A stretch of 64,000 bases of DNA from JAHRAW01 sp965226545 (GTDB lineage Bacteria; Pseudomonadota; Gammaproteobacteria; Arenicellales; Poriferihabitantaceae): contig OZ245364.1 of assembly GCA_965226545.1 (NCBI GenBank), positions 1,860,001 to 1,924,000 on the forward strand, written 5' to 3'. A program made the translations under genes and the position numbers. Below are positions 8,125 to 16,046 of this stretch, piece after piece. The notes below the pieces were generated by a model that saw only the letters and a list, made by a program, of their open reading frames with translations, did not search any database and was not told where the DNA came from. Within the stretch, counting starts at the first letter, position 1; the number at the start of each line of letters is the position of its first letter.

Positions 8125-9321
8125 ATGATTAAACCGCACGGCTCAGCGCAACTGCAGCCGAGATTTGTCGAAGACGAATCGCACAACGCCGCATTAACCG
8201 AGCGCGCCGCCACCTTGCCGCAACTGACCTTAACCTCCGCCGCCGCCGGCAATGCGGTGATGTTGGGCGGCGGCTATTTCAATCCATTGCCCGGCTATAT
8301 GAACAAGGCGGATGCGTTAAGTGTCGCCAAAGATATGCACACGCGCGACGGTTTATTTTGGCCAACGCCGATTTGTTGTTTAACCAAATCGCTCGATGCA
8401 CTCGGCAATGCCGACGAAGTCGCCCTGCTCGACCCGAACATCGATGGCAACCCGCCGCTCGCGGTTTTGCATGTCGACGATATGCAAAAGTTAACCGATT
8501 CCGAAATGGAATTGTTATGCGAAAAAATTTACGCCACCACCGACCGCAATCATCCGGGCGTCGCCGAGTTTGTCGCGCAAGGTCGCTGTATGTTGTCCGG
8601 CGCGATTGAGGTATTAAATTACAGTTACTTCGCCCGCGATTTCCCCGACACTTTCCAAACCGCCGTGCAAATCCGCGCGCAAATCGAAGCGAACGGTTGG
8701 CAAAAAACCGTCGCCTTCCAAACCCGCAACCCGATGCATCTTGCGCATGAGGAACTCTGCCGCATCGCAATGCAACGCATTGGCGCGGATGGTTGCGTGA
8801 TACACATGTTGCTCGGCAAATTAAAACCCGGCGACATTCCGGCGGATGTGCGCGATGCGGCGATTCGCAAAATGGCTGAGTTATATTTCCCGCCGGGCAG
8901 CGTGATGATTAGCGGCTACGGTTTCGATATGTTGTATGCCGGGCCGCGCGAGGCTGTTCTGCATGCATTGTTCCGCCAAAACATGGGCGCGACTCATTTT
9001 ATTATCGGGCGCGACCACGCCGGCGTCGGCGATTATTACGGCGCCTTCGATTCGCAAACGATTTTTGATGAACAAGTGCCGGCGGATGCATTGGCGATAC
9101 AAATTTTCCGCGCCGACCACACCGCCTATTCGAAAAAGTTAAACAAGGTTGTGATGATGCGCGAAGCGCCCGACCATTCGCCGGATGATTTTGTATTGCT
9201 GTCCGGCACCAAAGTGCGCGAGATGCTCAGCCAAGGCATCGCCCCGCCGGCACAATTCACCCGCCCCGAAGTCGCGGAAATTTTGATGGCGTACTATCGA
9301 GCGTTACCCACGGGAGATTAA
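8125..9321 (+). CDS. sat: Sulfate adenylyltransferase (homo-oligomeric ATP sulfurylase)
   Basis: Sat interconverts sulfate plus ATP with adenylylsulfate and pyrophosphate. Its 398 residues show the PUA-like N-terminal domain (LGGGYFNPLPGYM) and the catalytic QTRNPMHLAHE, GRDHAGVG and LSGTKVREML motifs. This single-subunit type is common in dissimilatory sulfur oxidizers and reducers, unlike CysDN. No apr, dsr or cysC gene is in the window, so direction (assimilation or energy-yielding sulfite oxidation) cannot be decided here. Its stop overlaps the next start as TAATG, suggesting coupled translation. Confidence 0.95.
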   Translation: MIKPHGSAQLQPRFVEDESHNAALTERAATLPQLTLTSAAAGNAVMLGGGYFNPLPGYMNKADALSVAKDMHTRDGLFWPTPICCLTKSLDALGNADEVALLDPNIDGNPPLAVLHVDDMQKLTDSEMELLCEKIYATTDRNHPGVAEFVAQGRCMLSGAIEVLNYSYFARDFPDTFQTAVQIRAQIEANGWQKTVAFQTRNPMHLAHEELCRIAMQRIGADGCVIHMLLGKLKPGDIPADVRDAAIRKMAELYFPPGSVMISGYGFDMLYAGPREAVLHALFRQNMGATHFIIGRDHAGVGDYYGAFDSQTIFDEQVPADALAIQIFRADHTAYSKKLNKVVMMREAPDHSPDDFVLLSGTKVREMLSQGIAPPAQFTRPEVAEILMAYYRALPTGD

Positions 9322-9791
9322 TGATGACGGCGATGATGATGGTGATGATGTTCACGACGCTGCAATTGGTTGCGGTGTTTTGTAGCGGCGCATTTTTCGG
9401 CGCGGCGTTGTATATCTCGCTGGTGCAACATCCGGCAATGATGCAATGCGGACACTTAACCGCGCGACAATTTTTCCCGCCGATGTACCATCGCGCCGCG
9501 CCAATGCAAATTACGCTTGCATTGCTCGGCACCGCCGCCGGCGTCTCGGTCTGGTTTCTCGGCGCGAGTATTCAGTGGCTCATCGGCGCACTTTGTTTGC
9601 TGTCGTCGATACCCATCACGCTGATTCTCATCAAGCCGATTAACGATGCACTGTTAAAGGATACGCACGGCGCAATCGATGCAGACACACTGATGTCACT
9701 CTTGCGTCGATGGGCGGCATTGCATTGGTTGCGCACCACTACAAGCGGCGTCGCCTTCATACTTTACCTCCTCGCCTTCGGCGCGTATTAA
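9321..9791 (+). CDS. DUF1772-like four-helix membrane protein
   Basis: This 156-residue protein has four hydrophobic segments (roughly residues 10-32, 60-82, 85-105 and 135-153). The sequence ISLVQHPAMM and a central RAAPMQ resemble the DUF1772/anthrone-oxygenase-like membrane family. The start ATG overlaps the sat stop by one base, so it is probably co-expressed with sat. It begins with a Met-rich stretch (MMTAMMMVMM), so ATG codons a little downstream are also possible. Function is unknown; a link to sulfur metabolism rests only on position. Confidence 0.7.
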   Translation: MMTAMMMVMMFTTLQLVAVFCSGAFFGAALYISLVQHPAMMQCGHLTARQFFPPMYHRAAPMQITLALLGTAAGVSVWFLGASIQWLIGALCLLSSIPITLILIKPINDALLKDTHGAIDADTLMSLLRRWAALHWLRTTTSGVAFILYLLAFGAY

Positions 9792-9803
9792 TCAATCGCG
9801 ACA

Positions 9804-10757
9804 ATGTCGGCAACCCATCATCGATTATTAATCCTCGGCTCCGGCCCCGCCGGCTACACCGCCGCCATTTACGCCGCGCGCGCCAACTTGCAGCCGACGG
9901 TGATTACCGGCATCGAACCCGGCGGGCAATTGACCACGACCACCGATGTCGATAATTGGCCCGGCGATGCAGACGGCGTACAAGGCCCAGAATTAATGGC
10001 GCGCATGCAACGCCACGCCGAACGATTCGATGCAACGATAATTAACGACCACATCCACACCGCACAACTTAGAGAGCGCCCGTTTGTTTTACAAGGCGAC
10101 GCCGGTGAATATTCCTGCGATGCATTAATTATCGCCAGCGGCGCAACCGCGAAATATTTGGGCTTGCCTTCCGAGCAGGCATTTTTGGGCAAAGGCGTAT
10201 CGGCGTGCGCGACTTGCGACGGGTTTTTTTATAAAGGGCAAGAGGTCGCCGTCATCGGCGGCGGCAACACGGCGGTCGAAGAGGCGTTGTACTTGGCAAA
10301 CTTGGCAAGCAAAGTTACATTAGTGCATCGCCGCGACCAACTGCGCGCCGAGGCGATTATGCAAGACCGTTTATTTGCGCAAAGCGAATCGCAAGGCGGC
10401 AACATTGCATTGCAATGGAATCACACCCTCGCCGAAGTGCTCGGCGATGATGCCGGCGTAACCGGCGTTCGATTGGCATCGGTCGATGAAAAAGGCACTC
10501 TCGACATCGAAGTGCGCGGCGTATTCATTGCCATCGGGCACACGCCGAACACAAAATTATTTCGCGGACAATTGGCGATGCACGGCGATTATTTGCGCGT
10601 ACGCGGCGGCGCAATCGGCGACGCCACCGCCACCAACCGCCCCGGCGTATTCGCTTGCGGCGATGTTATCGATAATGTTTATCGGCAAGCGATTACTTCC
10701 GCCGGCAGTGGTTGTATGGCTGCGCTTGATGCGGACCGGTTTTTGAATCAGTTGTGA
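9804..10757 (+). CDS. trxB: Thioredoxin reductase
   Basis: This FAD/NADPH enzyme reduces thioredoxin. The FAD motif LGSGPAGYTAAIYAARA is near residue 12, the redox pair is in ACATCDGFF, the NADPH motif is VIGGGNTAVEEALY and the C-terminal GVFACGDVID closes the FAD domain. The 317 residues are normal for the family. It lies 12 bases after the DUF1772 gene, so sat, DUF1772 and trxB may form one transcript. Confidence 0.96.
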   Translation: MSATHHRLLILGSGPAGYTAAIYAARANLQPTVITGIEPGGQLTTTTDVDNWPGDADGVQGPELMARMQRHAERFDATIINDHIHTAQLRERPFVLQGDAGEYSCDALIIASGATAKYLGLPSEQAFLGKGVSACATCDGFFYKGQEVAVIGGGNTAVEEALYLANLASKVTLVHRRDQLRAEAIMQDRLFAQSESQGGNIALQWNHTLAEVLGDDAGVTGVRLASVDEKGTLDIEVRGVFIAIGHTPNTKLFRGQLAMHGDYLRVRGGAIGDATATNRPGVFACGDVIDNVYRQAITSAGSGCMAALDADRFLNQL

Positions 10758-10822
10758 ATGTGTTGTTAATTAAGTTAACTTGATTTGTTAACTTGTTTTG
10801 TTAATTTGACGGTGAACGCGCC

Positions 10823-11365
10823 ATGAGTAACAAACCAAACAAACCGTTAAGCGACGATGAAAGCGAGTTGTTTCGTCGCGAGATGGAAAACATGCGCGTC
10901 GAAGCCGGCGATTATGATGAAAACCGTGAACCTGACGAACCCAAACGTTCGACTGCGCGCACAAATAAAAGAATCCACCGTCGCCCGCAAGGCAACGAAG
11001 GCGTATTGGTAGACGAACAAACCGCCGGCGGTGATGTGAAATTCGCGCGCGGCGGCGTACAAGAGCGAATCTGGCGCAAATTAAAACGCGGCAATTTTTC
11101 CATCGATGCACGATTGGATTTACACGGCTGCACATCCGCCGATGCACGAAAATTATTGCGCGATTTTTTCGTCAATGAATGCACCGAAGAATCCGTCAAG
11201 GTGGTAACAATCATCCACGGCAAAGGCATGCGCAGCGGCGAAGGCGGCGAAGTGTTGCGCTCGTTGACTTACGATTGGCTTAAACAACAATCGACAGTGC
11301 TCGCCTTCTGCTCAGCACAACCGCGAGACGGCGGCTATGGGGCGGTGTATGTTTTGTTGCGGTAA
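10823..11365 (+). CDS. Smr-domain protein
   Basis: The 180-residue protein has a charged, probably disordered N-terminal half and a C-terminal Smr domain (about residues 92-180) with the LDLHGCT and HGKGMRSG signatures. Smr domains occur in MutS2 and in SmrA/SmrB, which act as endonucleases in rescue of collided ribosomes or on DNA; this stand-alone form resembles SmrA/SmrB. Whether it is catalytic cannot be told, although the LDLHG and HGKG motifs are intact. It follows trxB after 65 bases. Confidence 0.88.
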   Translation: MSNKPNKPLSDDESELFRREMENMRVEAGDYDENREPDEPKRSTARTNKRIHRRPQGNEGVLVDEQTAGGDVKFARGGVQERIWRKLKRGNFSIDARLDLHGCTSADARKLLRDFFVNECTEESVKVVTIIHGKGMRSGEGGEVLRSLTYDWLKQQSTVLAFCSAQPRDGGYGAVYVLLR

Positions 11366-11424
11366 CAAGTTAACAGTGCGTCGACAAGTAACATCGACCA
11401 CGCAGTCAACTTAACCACTCAACC

Positions 11425-13248
11425 TCACCCCATCCCCAACGCCTTCAACTTCGCCTTATTCGGCGCACCGTTTTCATCCCAATCGCGCAGTTGATAATAC
11501 TGCGGCAACAACACCTCCAACTCGACCACGCCGCCTTTGGCAAAACCGCTCGGCGCCGGGTCTTGTAACATTCGCGGCGGCAAGGTGTCATCCGCGCGGG
11601 TTAAGCCGGCTTGCAGGTTGAACAACCGCTCGATAGTCCACACCCGTTCGCCAACTTCGCGCAAACGTTCCTCGCTCCATTCGCCTTCGCAATTGGCGTC
11701 GATAAGTTCGCAATATTCTTTTGCACCCCACGCGCCGCTGGTGAATAAACACAAGCCGGTCGAATCGACCATCGCAATGTGGTCTTGCGATTCGCGGCAG
11801 GCTTTGGCTTTGCCTTTCGCGCCGGCGTCCGCCATATCCTCGCCGAAGGTGTCGTGTTTTAAATGGCACGCGCCGCGATTGCTGGTGGCGTAGCCAAGCC
11901 CCATGCCCTGCATCGCGCGTCCGTCGTAGCCGGCGAATTCTTGTCCTTTGGCGACCATCGCCAATTCGGGATGCCCGTATTTTTCGCATAACAATTTCGA
12001 CCCCAAGCCCAACTCGCGCCCGAAGCCCTGATACAACCCGGTCTTTTCCGACATCACCACCAACGCCTCGGCGTTGCCGAATCGCAAATCGATGCCGTCG
12101 GTTTGTTTTTGCGTAATCGCGCCGAGTTCATAGAGTTCCATCGCCGCCGCCAACGTCACGCCAAACGATATCGGGTCCATTCCGTGTTCGTTCATCATAA
12201 AGCCGGCAAAGGTCAGCGCATCGATGTCGTCCACGCCAACCACCGGGCCAAACGCAAACGCGGTTTCATATTCCAGCCCGCCGGATGCGCCCCAATATTG
12301 CGGACGGTCGACGACGCTAAAATGAGTCGGGTTGATTTTGGCGATGCGTCCGCAGCCAATCGTGCAGCCGAAGCAGGCGGCGTTGGTGATGAGGTTGGTG
12401 TGTCCGTCTCGCGTCGTAGTTTGCGATGCGCGCGCGTTGATGTTGGCGACGCCTTCGAACGACATCTTGCGAAAGTTTTCGGTCGGCAGCCCGCCGAATT
12501 CCTGCATCGTATCCATCATTGCATGCGTGCCGTAGCGAATCAAACCGCGCCGCGACCGGCTCTTGTTTAACGCGCCGTTTACTTTGGCGGCCACTTGCAT
12601 AAACTTTGTTGCATCACCTGATGCGACGCCGACACTGCCAACCACGCCAATCGCCTTAAGATTTTTCGCGCCCATCACCGCCCCGACTCCAGACCGCCCG
12701 GCGGCACGATGCAGGTCGTTTACGACGCAAGCGTATTTCACCCCGCGTTCGCCGGCGACGCCAATCGCCGCAACTTTCATTCGCGGCTCTTGATGGCGGG
12801 TGCGCAGCCATTCATCGGTGTGCCAAACGGTGCTTCCCCAAATTTCATCCGCCGGCAACAATGAAATTTCATCGTTGTTGATATGCAGATACATCGGCGT
12901 TTTTGCGCGTCCGCTGATGATGAGCATATCGTAGCCGGCATATTTCAATTCCGCGCCAAACTTGCCGCCGGAGTTCGAGCATGCAATCGCGCCGGTCAAC
13001 GGCCCTTTGGTCACGACAACATATCGCCCGCCGGTCGATGCCATCGTGCCGGTCAACGGCCCGGTCGCAAATATCAGCGGGTTGTCTTCGCTCAACGCAT
13101 CGGCGCGCGGATCCATTTCTTCGAAGAGATATTTCGATGCCAAGCCGCGTCCGCCGAGATATTGTTCAGCCCATTGGCGATTCAGCGGTTCGGTGGTGAT
13201 TTTGCCGTCGCTGAGGTTTACGCGCGCGATTGTGTTTTGCCAGGTCAT
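11425..13248 (-). CDS. Tungsten-containing aldehyde:ferredoxin oxidoreductase family protein
   Basis: AOR-family enzymes oxidise aldehydes to acids using a tungstopterin and a [4Fe-4S] cluster. The N-terminal beta-sandwich has the family pattern (LGGRGLASKYL, ATGPLTGT, GRYVVVTKGPLTG) and cofactor segments such as RSGVGAVMGAKNLKAI. Cluster cysteines are seen in CFGCTIGC, with a fourth in DSTGLC. The product is 607 residues from ATG 13248; an upstream in-frame TTG at 13263 is less likely. No ferredoxin or pterin gene adjoins it. The substrate is unknown. It lies convergent to the smr gene. Confidence 0.9.
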   Translation of the reverse strand: MTWQNTIARVNLSDGKITTEPLNRQWAEQYLGGRGLASKYLFEEMDPRADALSEDNPLIFATGPLTGTMASTGGRYVVVTKGPLTGAIACSNSGGKFGAELKYAGYDMLIISGRAKTPMYLHINNDEISLLPADEIWGSTVWHTDEWLRTRHQEPRMKVAAIGVAGERGVKYACVVNDLHRAAGRSGVGAVMGAKNLKAIGVVGSVGVASGDATKFMQVAAKVNGALNKSRSRRGLIRYGTHAMMDTMQEFGGLPTENFRKMSFEGVANINARASQTTTRDGHTNLITNAACFGCTIGCGRIAKINPTHFSVVDRPQYWGASGGLEYETAFAFGPVVGVDDIDALTFAGFMMNEHGMDPISFGVTLAAAMELYELGAITQKQTDGIDLRFGNAEALVVMSEKTGLYQGFGRELGLGSKLLCEKYGHPELAMVAKGQEFAGYDGRAMQGMGLGYATSNRGACHLKHDTFGEDMADAGAKGKAKACRESQDHIAMVDSTGLCLFTSGAWGAKEYCELIDANCEGEWSEERLREVGERVWTIERLFNLQAGLTRADDTLPPRMLQDPAPSGFAKGGVVELEVLLPQYYQLRDWDENGAPNKAKLKALGMG

Positions 13249-13333
13249 TTTTGCTACACTCAATTTGCGTCAGTTAATCGGCTGTGCAGTGTCGCCGATT
13301 TATGCGGTTAAATCCACAATTGCGAGGTGATTG

Positions 13334-15847
13334 ATGGAAACCCCCTTTAACCGATGTAACGCTGTATGCAATGTTGTTTGTAATGGCAAGGTCACTCCGC
13401 TTCGCGTTTTGCGCGCGGCGGGGTTTTTTGCGGTCGCGCTTCTCTTGATGGTTACCTTGGCCGCTTGTTCAGGTGGCGGGGGTGGTGGAGGAGGTGGGGG
13501 TGGCGGTACCCCCGACCCGCCGACGACGATGACGCCGAGCCCGCCGATGACAATGGCGACGGACCCGCCGGGCTCGACTCTAACCTTCCCGCCCGACCCT
13601 GCCGACTTTGACAGGCAGGTGACGACGTATGCAACTACGTATGAGTACAGTCCGAGTTACTTCCTTATTGGTGGCGCTGAGTACACCGACCAACACCTGC
13701 CGAAAATCAAAGCCGCCTACGCTTATGTGCGAGGCGCAACCGGCAAGGATGTAACGATAACCATATTCGACGACGGCATTTACACCGGGCATAACGAGTT
13801 TGCCGGCGTTGGCAAATTAACTGTGCGCCAACTCATCCAAGGTTATAACCCCGTCGGGAATGACCTGTCTCACGGCACGGCGGTTGCCGCCGCCGCCGCC
13901 GCCGCCCGCAGCAATGCGGATGATTATCGCGTGCTCAACATGCAAGGCGTTGCCTTCGATGCATCCATCGATTTCGTGCCGCTGGATTTGGCTTATCTCG
14001 ACGAAGCCGACACCGACCTCAAACGCGCCTTATTGTTTCACGAATTGCTGACTTTTGCCCGCGGCGACATCCTTAATTTTAGTTGGGGCATCCCCGGCGC
14101 AGTCACCTATACGCCCGCGCAAATCCGCGCAATACTGGATAAAACCGCCTACGCATTGGCGCAACACGGCGTTGACGATGCCGATAAAAAAATCATCGCA
14201 TGGGCGGCGGGTAATGACGGCTACAACCGCCCGGGATTGTTGGTCGGACTCGGCGCGGATTTTCCCGAATTGCGCAATATCATCGTCGCCGTTGTCGCCT
14301 TGGACCAAGACGGCAATATCTGGGACGACTCCAACCATTGCGGCGTCTCGAAAGATAACTGCATCGCCGCCCCCGGCGTCGATATTCTGTCGGCACTTTA
14401 TGCATACGGGGAGCCAGGAGACCCCCTTCCCGGCCCAACCGATTATGGACAAGTCACCGGCACTTCCTTCGCCGCCCCCATCGTCGCCGGCTCGCTCGCC
14501 GTGATGAAACAATTTTTCCGCAATCAACTCGGCAACACCGAACTGGTCGAACGCCTATTCGCCACCGCCGACCGTGCCGGCAAATATGCTGACGCCGACA
14601 TTTACGGACACGGCGTTGTCGATTTGGATAACGCAACCAAACCGCAAGGCATTATCACCGCCGGAATGCCCGGCGATGACGATGCGATACCGCTGTCGCA
14701 AACCGGCTTCGACTTAAACGGCGATGCCTTCGGCGCGTCGTTTGCCGAGTTGGACAACATCGAAATCGCCGGCTTCGATGAACTCGGCGCGCCGTTCTTT
14801 TTCCCCGCCCATTTGATAATCGACCATGCCGCGCGCGATGCAACGCCGCCGCCGACCAAGTTGACGGCGGCGATGCCGGATGGCGAACTCGCCTTGCGCG
14901 TCGATGGCAATCGATTGACGCAAAGCGGTTATGTGCAACAGGGCAATTGGGTATTGGGCTACGCTGAAAATCCCGGGCAATTTTTTGGCGCGGCGCGATT
15001 GCAATACGGTGGCGACAGTGCACTGTTGCGTGACACTTTTAGTAACGCGTTTAACTTTGCCGACACTGTCAATGTCAACGTTGACCTTGGCTTCGGCAAC
15101 GACAACGCATTCGTCTCCCCCTACTTATCCCTCGCCCAACACGGCACAAGCGCAGGTTGGCGGCATAGCGGCGGGCGATTCGGATTCGCCTTAATGCACG
15201 GCAACGCACATTTCGACCAATGGCAAAACCCCGGCGGCGAACGCGGGTTGGGCGTATTGTTGGATTGGACGACGCGCACGCGACAAGGTGCATTCGCGAT
15301 TCAAGCCGGCGCGGTGCGCGAAGCGGATTCATTGCTCGGTGCGCGCGCCAATGATGGTGACTTAAGCGCATCGACCCTATTCGCCGGCATCAACATCGCC
15401 CGCGCATTCGGCGATTGGCAAACTTTGGCAACCGCATATTTCGGCGACACCGACAGCACCGCGCATAATGCCCGTTGGCAAATCGACGACACGATTAAAA
15501 GCGGTGCCTTCGCCCTCGGCGCAACGCGACATTCCCTGCATCGCCGCCACGATACATTGGCGATTCGCTTATCCCAACCGCTGCGCGTTGACCGCGCCAA
15601 GGCGAAGATGAATATGCCCATCGGACGCACCAAACACGGCGAGGTGATTCACCGGCAACATCACATTGATTTATCGCCGCACGGTCGCACCTTACAACTC
15701 GAAGCCGCGTATCGAATGCCGTTGAACGGCAAAGGCGCGGGCAAAAGTACGCTGAAAACCGCCATCGGCGTCGAGCGTCATCCGATGCACGATGATTCGC
15801 GCGGCGATAATTGGTATGCGCGGGTGGCGGTAATGCGGCGCTTTTGA
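13334..15847 (+). CDS. NalP-like lipidated autotransporter subtilisin protease, paralogue 1
   Basis: The N-terminus is a lipoprotein signal (VALLLMVTLAAC, Cys45) followed by a run of 12 glycines and a Pro/Thr-rich linker. The passenger is an S8 subtilase: Asp146 in IFDDG, His180 in LSHGTAVA, Asn294 in WAAGNDG and Ser378 in GTSFAAP. The last ~270 residues are amphipathic strands (FGFALMHGNAHFDQW, GAFAIQAGAVRE) ending in WYARVAVMRRF, the C-terminal Phe pattern of outer-membrane barrels. It is thus a surface protease like Neisseria NalP. ATG 13334 follows GAGGTG. Asp-Asp-Gly replaces the usual Asp-Ser-Gly. Three paralogues follow. Substrates are unknown. Confidence 0.88.
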   Translation: METPFNRCNAVCNVVCNGKVTPLRVLRAAGFFAVALLLMVTLAACSGGGGGGGGGGGGTPDPPTTMTPSPPMTMATDPPGSTLTFPPDPADFDRQVTTYATTYEYSPSYFLIGGAEYTDQHLPKIKAAYAYVRGATGKDVTITIFDDGIYTGHNEFAGVGKLTVRQLIQGYNPVGNDLSHGTAVAAAAAAARSNADDYRVLNMQGVAFDASIDFVPLDLAYLDEADTDLKRALLFHELLTFARGDILNFSWGIPGAVTYTPAQIRAILDKTAYALAQHGVDDADKKIIAWAAGNDGYNRPGLLVGLGADFPELRNIIVAVVALDQDGNIWDDSNHCGVSKDNCIAAPGVDILSALYAYGEPGDPLPGPTDYGQVTGTSFAAPIVAGSLAVMKQFFRNQLGNTELVERLFATADRAGKYADADIYGHGVVDLDNATKPQGIITAGMPGDDDAIPLSQTGFDLNGDAFGASFAELDNIEIAGFDELGAPFFFPAHLIIDHAARDATPPPTKLTAAMPDGELALRVDGNRLTQSGYVQQGNWVLGYAENPGQFFGAARLQYGGDSALLRDTFSNAFNFADTVNVNVDLGFGNDNAFVSPYLSLAQHGTSAGWRHSGGRFGFALMHGNAHFDQWQNPGGERGLGVLLDWTTRTRQGAFAIQAGAVREADSLLGARANDGDLSASTLFAGINIARAFGDWQTLATAYFGDTDSTAHNARWQIDDTIKSGAFALGATRHSLHRRHDTLAIRLSQPLRVDRAKAKMNMPIGRTKHGEVIHRQHHIDLSPHGRTLQLEAAYRMPLNGKGAGKSTLKTAIGVERHPMHDDSRGDNWYARVAVMRRF

Positions 15848-16046
15848 CGGCGATTGACGCACGCTTTTGACGATTTTGGTGATTTTAATGTCGCGCGCGG
15901 CGGTTGCAAATTGATGAGTTTTTTGGCATTAATACACCTTAAATATTTCACCGTTAACCGCGCGATTTTTGCGCTACTATGGTGACAAGTTTGTTTTACA
16001 TTTATCGTCTACTCTTCACAATCACTTTTATATGGGGGAACTTACG

